A stretch of DNA of 7,904 nucleotides from Bacteroidota bacterium (GTDB lineage: Bacteria; Bacteroidota; Bacteroidia; Bacteroidales; Prolixibacteraceae). The stretch spans positions 1 through 7,904 of the forward strand of contig DAOVTY010000146.1 of NCBI GenBank assembly GCA_030632865.1, given 5' to 3'. Positions 1 through 4,824 of the stretch are shown here, piece by piece. Below the pieces are notes generated by a model, which was not told the DNA's origin, searched no databases, and saw only the letters and a list, made by a program, of their open reading frames with translations. Position 1 is the first letter of the stretch, and the number at the start of each line of letters is the position of its first letter. A program made the translations under genes and the position numbers.

Positions 1-108
1 ATTTTTTTCTACCGGTTTAGTTAGAATCGGATCATATTTAATTTTTATATGCTGATTCCGAACATCTATTTTAAAAAAATCATAAACGGGTTTTACAAAA
101 AAAACATT
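1..108 (-). other. Coding-like open stretch downstream of the integrase, no start codon
   Basis: Reading leftwards on the minus strand, 36 codons stay open from just after a second in-frame stop (TAA at 109-111) to the window edge. It is in the same frame as the integrase. The translation looks protein-like, with segments such as VKPVYDFFKIDVRNQ and IKIKYDPILTKPVEKN, but no ATG, GTG or TTG start lies in the open stretch. It could be a decayed gene remnant, a gene using a very rare start, or a chance open frame, since 36 open codons in AT-rich DNA are not rare. On the plus strand only a poor 17-codon frame ends at 53-55. No family is recognised. Confidence 0.2.
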
Positions 109-114
109 TTATTC

Positions 115-1356
115 TTAAGGTGTCGTACAATGTGAATTTACAAAATCAAGTACTTTTCGATTTGAATCATCAATAATCGTGTAATCATAGTCGATATAAA
201 TATCCGTTACTTGATTATCGGAATCTTCATGTCCAAGACATAGCGCAACATCTTCTTTATTAATTCTACAATTATTACGAGCAATAGTTGCCCAGGTATG
301 ACGAGCCCATTTAGTTGTTACCGGTTCATCAATCCCTAATGTGGGAAATATTCCTTTCACTCTTTTTGTTTTGGAATTACTTCCATGAAGTTGATTATTT
401 ATATACTTCATAAAATTTCGATGTTCGGAATACCTTTCATGCGCATTAATCAAGAATGTTTTAGAAGCATATTTCTCAATTATTGCCAAAGCTTCTGGTT
501 CTATTTTAATAGAGAATTCTTTCTTAGTTTTAAAACGGTCATAATAGATCCTGCCTTTTCTCGCATTTTTCAAATAAAACAAATCTTTTATTTCAATTCC
601 TACCAAATAAAACATAAGCAAAAACATATCTTTAGCAAACTCTTCACCAGTAGTAAAATGTTTATAATTTATAAACATTTTCATTTCGTCAATAGTAAGA
701 AGATGTTTTTTTGATTTAGTAGCCAACTTTGGTATTTTATATTTTCTAAAAGGATAGTGAGGGATTCTAAATATTCCCAAGTCTTCATCATTGTATTTGT
801 CTCTGGCTTTATTAAAAATTGAACGGAAAGATCTCATATAGTTATTTACTCCTCCCTCGACCCCCTGCCTCCTGAGAAACCTTTCAAATCGCTGCAAAAG
901 GTCAAGGTTAATTTCAGCAAATGACAATTTACTTCCAACGAAAGATTTCAAATTAGATATTGATGATTCGTGCCAACGCCTTGTACCTTCCGAGTTAACA
1001 GTTTCTAAATAATCTTCTGCAAACTCAAAAAAATCAATATCGTCAGAGTGTTCCTTTTTATTAAGCAGGTATGTCTTAAGTTCTTTAACAGACAGAAGAT
1101 TACGACTTTCACCAAATTCAATATCCTTTTTAAGATAGTTCTGAATATACCCTGCAATAAGATAGTTTATATGCCCCTTGTTTGGTCCATTCTTTACTGT
1201 ACCAGATTTAATGTCAAACCTACTGGGGTTAATATAAAGCTCTGTAGAAATATAATCAGCCTTTCGTTTGTGAGTTATCCTTATTTTAATATTCGTAGTT
1301 CCATCACCTTTTTGATGTCCACTACCTTTTAAAATAACTGCTTTAAATGTTGACAT
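115..1356 (-). CDS. Tyrosine-type site-specific recombinase (integrase), Bacteroidota type
   Basis: A 413-residue recombinase that would cut and rejoin DNA at att sites to move an integrative element or phage-like island. Three regions are visible: an N-terminal arm-type DNA-binding domain (about 1-100), a helical SAM-like core-binding domain (about 105-205, including FFEFAEDYLETV), and a catalytic domain (about 215-405). Recognisable catalytic positions are K276/K278 in the beta-hairpin, R352 in KWARHTWAT, H376 in CLGHED and the nucleophile Y387 in VTDIYIDYD. The first catalytic arginine is absent: the G-x-R box reads GIE (E255). The usual H of HxxR is K349. Known Bacteroidota integrases also depart from the canonical set (IntDOT of CTnDOT lacks the first Arg), so this is not by itself a sign of decay. 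Length and reading frame are intact. The ATG at 1354-1356 is the only start that keeps the N-terminal strand MSTFKAVILKG. The gene faces away from a tRNA pair, which suggests an island end. The att target and the excision partner are not visible. Confidence 0.93.
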   Translation of the reverse strand: MSTFKAVILKGSGHQKGDGTTNIKIRITHKRKADYISTELYINPSRFDIKSGTVKNGPNKGHINYLIAGYIQNYLKKDIEFGESRNLLSVKELKTYLLNKKEHSDDIDFFEFAEDYLETVNSEGTRRWHESSISNLKSFVGSKLSFAEINLDLLQRFERFLRRQGVEGGVNNYMRSFRSIFNKARDKYNDEDLGIFRIPHYPFRKYKIPKLATKSKKHLLTIDEMKMFINYKHFTTGEEFAKDMFLLMFYLVGIEIKDLFYLKNARKGRIYYDRFKTKKEFSIKIEPEALAIIEKYASKTFLINAHERYSEHRNFMKYINNQLHGSNSKTKRVKGIFPTLGIDEPVTTKWARHTWATIARNNCRINKEDVALCLGHEDSDNQVTDIYIDYDYTIIDDSNRKVLDFVNSHCTTP

Positions 1357-1363
1357 GTCTATT

Positions 1364-1373
1364 ATTTATAAAC
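1364..1373 (+). repeat. ATTTATAAAC direct repeat, copy 1 (next to integrase start)
   Basis: ATTTATAAAC lies directly upstream of the integrase start. It is part of a 13-base match (TTATTTATAAACT, 1362-1374) to 1516-1528. Same-orientation copies occur at 1518-1527 and 1529-1538, and one more inside the integrase gene at 667-676. Short direct repeats flanking a core site are the usual form of arm-type integrase sites, so a role in recombination is possible but unproven. Confidence 0.35.
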
Positions 1374-1388
1374 TAATTACTGTTTAAA

Positions 1389-1410
1389 TGTACAAAGTTA
1401 TCTGTACAGA
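1389..1410. promoter_or_regulatory. Paired TGTACA palindromes over the integrase promoter (possible operator)
   Basis: TGTACA occurs at 1389-1394 and again inside a perfect 10-base palindrome, TCTGTACAGA, at 1401-1410. The two centres are 14 bp apart and bracket the candidate -7 box at 1393-1400. A third related palindrome, CTGTACAG, lies at 1566-1573. Symmetric sites over a promoter suggest binding by a dimeric repressor. No regulator gene is visible in the window to pair with it. Confidence 0.3.
1393..1400 (-). promoter_or_regulatory. Candidate -7 element (TAACTTTG) for the integrase gene
   Basis: On the minus strand TAACTTTG matches the Bacteroidota consensus TAnnTTTG exactly and sits 36 bp before the integrase ATG, giving an expected leader of about 30 nt. 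No clear TTG/TTTG -33 element is present at 17-23 bp upstream, so the promoter may be weak or depend on an activator. Confidence 0.4.
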
Positions 1411-1515
1411 AGAAAATAAATAAGAGTAATTTTAAACAAAAAACTCTATAACTCCCGATATTACTTGAATACAAGAATTAACTAAATTAGCATAATTAGA
1501 GAACTAGGATGTTTG

Positions 1516-1539
1516 TTATTTATAAACTATTTATAAACA
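1516..1539 (+). repeat. Tandem ATTTATAAAC repeats, copies 2 and 3
   Basis: Two copies of ATTTATAAAC, at 1518-1527 and 1529-1538, are separated by a single base. They lie about 145 bp from the copy beside the integrase start. Together with the nearby tRNA-Pro 3' end this resembles the repeat layout of an integrase attachment region. The motif is AT-rich and could recur by chance, and one reverse-orientation copy also occurs in an unrelated gene at 5221-5230. Confidence 0.35.
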
Positions 1540-1570
1540 TATACCGTGAAATGGTACAAATAAGGCTGTA

Positions 1571-1624
1571 CAGGCACAAAAAAAGAGAGGACTTTACTTT
1601 CGTTAAGTTCTCTCTAAGTGCCTG
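1571..1624 (-). terminator. Nested hairpin, probable terminator of the tRNA pair
   Basis: Reading the minus strand, GAGAGAACTT (1614-1605) can pair with AAGTCCTCTC (1594-1585) around a 10-base loop, with one A-C mismatch. Seven T residues (1584-1578) follow at once, the form of an intrinsic terminator 21 nt past the tRNA-Pro end. An outer perfect 7-bp arm pair, CAGGCAC/GTGCCTG (1571-1577 and 1618-1624), encloses the hairpin and its T tract. This is most simply the end of the tRNA-Ser/tRNA-Pro transcript. Confidence 0.55.
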
Positions 1625-1645
1625 TTTCTTAAGGCTTTTTGTCTG

Positions 1646-1720
1646 TCGGGATACCAGGATTCGAACCTGGGACCCCCTGCTCCCAAAGCAGGTGCGCTAA
1701 CCGGACTGCGCCACATCCCG
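1646..1720 (-). tRNA. tRNA-Pro (anticodon UGG)
   Basis: A complete 75-nt cloverleaf folds on the minus strand. The acceptor stem is CGGGATG with TATCCCG (one G-T pair), the D stem is GCGC/GCGC, and the anticodon stem CCTGC/GCAGG holds the loop TTTGGGA, giving anticodon TGG. The T arm is CCAGG-TTCGAAT-CCTGG and the discriminator base is A. CCA is not encoded (the genome reads CAGAC after the discriminator), so it would be added after transcription. It lies 13 bp downstream of tRNA-Ser and is probably cotranscribed. Its 3' end faces the integrase gene and is the likeliest insertion target. Confidence 0.97.
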
Positions 1721-1733
1721 AAATATTTTACTG

Positions 1734-1822
1734 CGGTGAGGGCGGGATTCGAACCCGCGGTACAGAGTTATCCGTACGCCAGTTTAGCAAACTGGTGGTT
1801 TCAGCCACTCACCCACCTCACC
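1734..1822 (-). tRNA. tRNA-Ser (anticodon GCU)
   Basis: An 89-nt class II tRNA folds on the minus strand. The acceptor stem GGTGAGG/CCTCACC is perfect. The anticodon stem CCAGT/ACTGG holds the loop TTGCTAA, giving anticodon GCT, which reads AGC/AGU serine codons. A long variable arm typical of tRNA-Ser follows, then the T arm GCGGG-TTCGAAT-CCCGC and discriminator G. CCA is not encoded. It is the first gene of the two-tRNA unit. Confidence 0.97.
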
Positions 1823-1840
1823 TTTAGTGGTTAAATTACT

Positions 1841-1869
1841 AAATTTTATCCGTCAGATGACAGATTCAA
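1841..1869 (-). promoter_or_regulatory. Candidate promoter of the tRNA pair
   Basis: On the minus strand a TTG (1869-1867) is followed after 18 bp by TAAAATTTAG (1848-1839). This resembles the Bacteroidota TTG/TAnnTTTG arrangement with an imperfect -7 box. It lies about 20 bp before the tRNA-Ser 5' end, which suits a short tRNA leader. The match is loose. Confidence 0.3.
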
Positions 1870-2050
1870 TTTATTTTTTTTACAATTTATAAAGAACGTT
1901 TTGCCTTCTTTTTTCGTGCGTGCAAATGTATTAATTGTTTTTACACTTGCAAAGTAATTTTAAAAAATATACTTAAATATTACACATTTTTTATCTTCTT
2001 AATTTCTCTCATCCTAAATCTCGAAATTTAATATATAAAAACATTTAAAA

Positions 2051-3349
2051 TCAAAATTGAGATAATATTGCTTTCCGATACAAAAATGTTTGAATTATAC
2101 CACGAGAAAGCATAAACATTAGCATTCCTATCCAAAGTGCATGATTGCCAAAGGTTGGGTTAAAGAAATAATATATGGGAACAAAAACCAGTAAAGTTGA
2201 TGCCAGCAAAGCATTTCTCATTGCTTTAGATGCAGTGGCTCCAATAAAAATACCATCCCAAATAAACGAGCTAAAACTTGCCAACGGAACTAAAATAACC
2301 CAAACTAAAAAAGGTTGTGCACTTTTAATAACCTCTGATTGCGACGTAAGAAGTTTAAGAATCCAATTTATTCCGGGGATGTATAAAATAGTAAAAGTAA
2401 CTGCCAAACCAGCTCCCCAATAAAAGAGCAATTTAACTACCTTTTTAAGATTTGAGATTTCTTTAGCTCCCACATATTTTCCAACTAATGCTTCACCTGC
2501 AAATGCAAAACCATCAATAAAAAAAGAGAAAAACAATAACAACTGAATAAGCAATGAATTAACTGCTAAAATAGTATTATTTATACTAGCCGACTTGGAA
2601 GTAAAAAAAGTAAACACTGCAATTATGCAAAATGTTCTGATAAAAATATCACTGTTTACTCTAAAAAACTCGACTAGTATTTTTAGATTCATTATTCCCT
2701 TTTTGGAAATCAATTGTAGAAGATTTTTATATTTGATTGAAAACAAAATAATAGCAATTAATAAGCCTACATATTGCGAAATTACTGTTCCAAGAGCCAC
2801 TCCATCCGATTTCATTTCCAGAATATAAATAAAAAACAGACTTAATAATATATTGGCAGTATTAACTGATATGGCAATAATCATTGGATATCGTGCATTT
2901 TGCATACCTAAAAACCAACCGCTAAAAACAAACAGACTTAAGGCTGCCGGAGCTGCCCAAACTCTTATCATAAAATACTCTCTGGCAAGAGTTTCAACCT
3001 CTGCACTCCCTCCAATAATTTTAAAACTTGCCCAGCAAATTGGAGATTGCATAAATAAAATAAGCACACTAATTAATAAAGCTACAAATAATGAGCGTGC
3101 TAAAATTGTAATACTTTCAGTTTTGTTTCCTTCGCCAAAAGCCTGTGCTGTGAACCCCGACGTACTCATTCTAAGAAAACTAAAACCCCAGTAAATAAAG
3201 TTGAAAATTACACCGCCCAAAGCAATCGCACCAATATAAATCTCTGAACCGAGATGGCCCATCAGCGCAAGATCAACTAATCCTAACAATGGAATAGTTA
3301 TGTTACTTACAATATTTGGAATTGCTAATTTGAGTATGATTCGGTTCAT
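2051..3349 (-). CDS. MATE-family multidrug/cation efflux transporter, DinF-like
   Basis: A 432-residue inner-membrane protein, almost wholly hydrophobic and consistent with the 12 helices of the MATE fold. MATE proteins export drugs or other cationic and aromatic compounds in exchange for Na+ or H+. Family marks are PLLGLVDLALMGHLG in the first helix (about 20-34, with D26 where DinF-type members keep a functional Asp), FLRMSTSGFTAQAFGEG (59-74), GWFLGMQNARYPM (144-156), and the matching second-half segments around D279 (DGFAFAGEALVGKYVGA) and 364-379 (WDGIFIGATASKAMRN). The LRMST-GFTAQA signature and the length favour the DinF branch over NorM. The ATG at 3347-3349 starts right before the first helix. 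The substrate cannot be read from sequence. No clear hairpin terminator follows, and 1823-2050 between this gene and tRNA-Ser holds only the tRNA promoter. The gene is divergent from the candidate RNA and sodB. Confidence 0.93.
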   Translation of the reverse strand: MNRIILKLAIPNIVSNITIPLLGLVDLALMGHLGSEIYIGAIALGGVIFNFIYWGFSFLRMSTSGFTAQAFGEGNKTESITILARSLFVALLISVLILFMQSPICWASFKIIGGSAEVETLAREYFMIRVWAAPAALSLFVFSGWFLGMQNARYPMIIAISVNTANILLSLFFIYILEMKSDGVALGTVISQYVGLLIAIILFSIKYKNLLQLISKKGIMNLKILVEFFRVNSDIFIRTFCIIAVFTFFTSKSASINNTILAVNSLLIQLLLFFSFFIDGFAFAGEALVGKYVGAKEISNLKKVVKLLFYWGAGLAVTFTILYIPGINWILKLLTSQSEVIKSAQPFLVWVILVPLASFSSFIWDGIFIGATASKAMRNALLASTLLVFVPIYYFFNPTFGNHALWIGMLMFMLSRGIIQTFLYRKAILSQF

Positions 3350-3365
3350 ATATTTATTAAAGCGG

Positions 3366-3373
3366 CAAAGTTA
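3366..3373 (-). promoter_or_regulatory. Candidate -7 element (TAACTTTG) for the MATE gene
   Basis: TAACTTTG on the minus strand matches TAnnTTTG and ends 17 bp before the MATE start codon, implying a very short leader of about 10 nt. It is the same octamer as the integrase -7 box. No TTG -33 element is seen at the usual distance. Confidence 0.4.
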
Positions 3374-3547
3374 AGCGATTTAAATTTGTTCTTTTTAAAA
3401 ACACACATATTTTCTAAAGTTATAATACTCAAGAAATAGAAATTTACCTGTTGATTTTAAATAGGTTCCATAATTCATTCAGACATGTTAATTTTAAATA
3501 TTTAAATGATGCTTGAACAAAAATTAAACTTTAAGTGTTACTATTTA

Positions 3548-3555
3548 TAAGTTTG
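3548..3555 (+). promoter_or_regulatory. Candidate -7 element (TAAGTTTG) for the intergenic RNA
   Basis: TAAGTTTG matches TAnnTTTG on the plus strand. Transcription from here would begin near 3561 and reach the terminator at 3817-3842, giving an RNA of roughly 280 nt. No good -33 element is visible, so the true start could instead be nearer the repeats, for instance from a weaker TTAGTTTG at 3681-3688. Confidence 0.3.
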
Positions 3556-3637
3556 GAATTATTATAAATAGCAATTGTTTTTATTGTTATATAGTTCTTG
3601 TTGAAATGTTTAAAAATATGGATTAAAAATATTTCCA

Positions 3638-3717
3638 TGAAACTTCAGTCGAAAGTGTGGCAACACAATTTCGATCCGATTTAGTTTGGTTGAAACTTCA
3701 AGAAAAAGTCTGGTAAC
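3638..3717 (+). repeat. Imperfect 27-base direct repeat pair (3638-3664 and 3691-3717)
   Basis: Both copies begin TGAAACTTCA, then differ at four adjacent bases, and share AAAGT-x-TGG-y-AAC. Overall 21 of 27 positions are identical with a 53-base offset. The second copy forms the 5' side of the long hairpin. The first forms its own small hairpin but could also pair with the same 3' strand. The origin may be local duplication. Confidence 0.6.
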
Positions 3718-3816
3718 TTTATAAATGCTCAGTCGGAGTTAAGTGATGGTTTTGTGGAATCTTGTCGACTGATAAAGTTGCCAGAAGGTTTAAAGGTTAG
3801 TTGATTTTTGGTTTTT

Positions 3817-3842
3817 CCCCGGGACAGAGGTCCCGGGGTTTT
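3817..3842 (+). terminator. GC-rich intrinsic terminator ahead of sodB
   Basis: A perfect 9-bp stem CCCCGGGAC/GTCCCGGGG (3817-3825 with 3830-3838) with loop AGAG is followed by TTTT. The stem stands out against the AT-rich surroundings. The T tail lies only on the plus strand side; the other side carries T residues before the stem, so it does not suit minus-strand transcripts. It ends a transcript that starts within the 3350-3816 gap. Confidence 0.75.
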
Positions 3843-3893
3843 AACACTTTAAACTTTAGTATTATGTTAATCCTTTTTCATCTAAAAATGTTT

Positions 3894-3902
3894 TACCTTT
3901 AA
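3894..3902 (+). promoter_or_regulatory. Candidate sodB -7 element (TACCTTTA)
   Basis: TACCTTTA is one base off TAnnTTTG and lies 35 bp before the sodB ATG, downstream of the terminator. It would allow sodB to be transcribed independently of the upstream RNA. No TTG is found at the normal -33 spacing, so the call is weak. Confidence 0.3.
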
Positions 3903-3936
3903 TAAAAATAAATATTCACTAAAAAAATAAAAAATT

Positions 3937-4518
3937 ATGGCATTCGAATTACCAAAACTTCCATACGCAAAAAATGCTCTGGAACCTTATATCAGCGAAA
4001 AAACATTAGATTTTCATTATGGAAAACATCATCAAGCATACGTTACCAACGTAAATAATTTGATTAAAGGAACTGAATTTGAAAACGCAACATTAGAGGA
4101 AATTATCGCAAAAGCTGATGGTGGAATCTTTAATAATGGAGCTCAAGTTTGGAATCATACCTTTTATTTTATGCAGTTTAGCCCTGATGGCTGCGATGAA
4201 CCGAAAGATGAATTAAAAACAGCAATTGAATCTAAGTTTGGTTCAACTGAAGCGTTTAAAGAGCAGTTTTCGAAAGCGGCAGCAACATTATTTGGAGCTG
4301 GTTGGGCATGGTTAGTAGTTGATGAAAATGGCGAGCTGGAAATTGTTCAAACAAGCAATGCCGGCAATCCGTTAAGAGCAAATATGAAACCGATTTTAAC
4401 TTGTGATGTTTGGGAACATGCTTATTATCTTGATAAACAAAACGTTCGTCCAAAATACGTTGAAGATTTCTGGAAGGTTTTAGATTGGAAAGTTATTTCT
4501 GAACGCTATTCGGAATAA
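3937..4518 (+). CDS. sodB: Superoxide dismutase, iron type
   Basis: A 193-residue Fe/Mn-family superoxide dismutase, the usual full length, which converts superoxide to oxygen and hydrogen peroxide in the cytoplasm. No signal peptide is present. The metal ligands are all in place: H27 (HYGKHHQAYV), H74 (GAQVWNHTFYF), D157 and H161 (DVWEHAYYLD). The active-site glutamine Q70, in the AQVWNH context, is the Fe-SOD placement; Mn enzymes carry their Gln/His in the FGAGW region, which here reads FGAGWAWL. T155 is also Fe-like: the cambialistic Porphyromonas gingivalis enzyme has Gly at the corresponding place. The protein resembles E. coli SodB from its start (FELPxLPYAKxALxP). The ATG is preceded by an A-rich stretch with no Shine-Dalgarno, normal for this phylum. 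A weak promoter lies at 3894, a terminator-bearing RNA region upstream, and a strong terminator follows, so it is probably monocistronic. Metal use is inferred, not shown. Confidence 0.96.
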   Translation: MAFELPKLPYAKNALEPYISEKTLDFHYGKHHQAYVTNVNNLIKGTEFENATLEEIIAKADGGIFNNGAQVWNHTFYFMQFSPDGCDEPKDELKTAIESKFGSTEAFKEQFSKAAATLFGAGWAWLVVDENGELEIVQTSNAGNPLRANMKPILTCDVWEHAYYLDKQNVRPKYVEDFWKVLDWKVISERYSE

Positions 4519-4622
4519 AAATTATATCTTATTACAGACTTCTGTTTTATTGCAGATGTTTTAAAAATAAATAACGGAGCCGAATAATTATTGCTTCTTA
4601 AACATCTTTATGAAATACTCTT

Positions 4623-4655
4623 AAAAACCACTTTTCTGTTTGAAAAGTGGTTTTT
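4623..4655. terminator. Symmetric terminator after sodB
   Basis: A perfect 14-bp inverted repeat, AAAAACCACTTTTC with GAAAAGTGGTTTTT, encloses the loop TGTTT. It gives a T-rich tail in both directions and could act bidirectionally. It lies 104 bp past the sodB stop and separates sodB from the BNR-protein gene. The bases between, 4519-4622, show only a weak AGATGTTT/AAACATCT inverted repeat and no gene. Confidence 0.85.
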
Positions 4656-4740
4656 AATTTGGTCATATTGTAATAAATTTACAAATAATACTTTATAAAA
4701 GCATAAAAAGCATTTTAATATTTATGTGACTTTTATCCTG

Positions 4741-4769
4741 TTTGTCTCATTATTTACTTCGTATTTTTT
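4741..4769 (+). promoter_or_regulatory. Candidate promoter of the BNR-repeat protein gene
   Basis: TTTG at 4741-4744 is followed after 17 bp by TATTTTTT (4762-4769). This is close to the Bacteroidota -33 TTG / -7 TAnnTTTG pattern, with one mismatch in the -7 box. Transcription would start near 4775, leaving a leader of about 50 nt before the ATG at 4825. Confidence 0.4.
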
Positions 4770-4824
4770 CGCCTTGAATAAATCAATATAAATCTAAAAA
4801 TTCAGTTGTATTAAACATTTAGTT

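Larger units (their letters stand above)
3638..3842 (+). ncRNA. Candidate structured RNA or leader upstream of sodB
   Basis: No credible protein gene lies between the divergent MATE start (3349) and sodB (3937), yet a strong plus-strand terminator closes this stretch. Its sequence is highly structured. A hairpin at 3650-3673 has stem CGAAA+GTGT, loop GGCA, and return ACAC-aa-TTTCG. A long hairpin follows: AAACTT (3693-3698), TCTGGTAACTTTAT (3709-3722) and CAGTCG (3730-3735) pair with one unbroken strand, 3766-3791, as 26 pairs including two G-U, leaving 10-nt and 7-nt bulges on the 5' side and a 30-nt loop. The 27 bases at 3638-3664 match 3691-3717 at 21 positions. It may be a free-standing small RNA (a 6S-like or 6S-Flavo RNA was considered but not established) or a leader that terminates before sodB. 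The 5' end is uncertain and could lie as far left as about 3561. The rest of the gap, 3374-3637, is AT-rich and shows no gene. Confidence 0.45.

Noticed and set aside
385..1332. Plus-strand frames at 385-714 and 1048-1332
   Set aside because: They lie fully antisense to the integrase, are rich in Phe/Ile/Lys from AT content, and show no family features.
1509..1827. Two plus-strand open frames (1509-1700 and 1639-1827) with peptides such as GIPGFEPGTP and GEGGIRTRGTE
   Set aside because: They are the familiar false proteins obtained by translating the reverse complement of tRNA genes. Both overlap the tRNA-Pro and tRNA-Ser cloverleaves.
2175..3194. Plus-strand frames at 2175-2423, 2595-2828 and 2853-3194
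   Set aside because: All are antisense to the well-supported MATE gene and have no recognisable motifs.
3506..3550. A 14-codon frame (MMLEQKLNFKCYYL)
   Set aside because: Too short, no ribosome-binding signal, and its end overlaps the candidate -7 box at 3548-3555.
3638..3717. Repeat pair as a CRISPR fragment
   Set aside because: There are only two copies, they are imperfect, and the internal arrangement is explained by RNA pairing. No cas genes are present.
3638..3842. Firm assignment of the intergenic RNA as 6S RNA
   Set aside because: The bulged long hairpin is loosely similar, but I could not find a closing stem joining the RNA ends or a convincing central bubble, so the family is left open.
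4554..4607. Inverted repeat AGATGTTT/AAACATCT after sodB
   Set aside because: The arms are short and AT-rich with a loop of more than 30 nt. The perfect hairpin at 4623-4655 is the obvious terminator.
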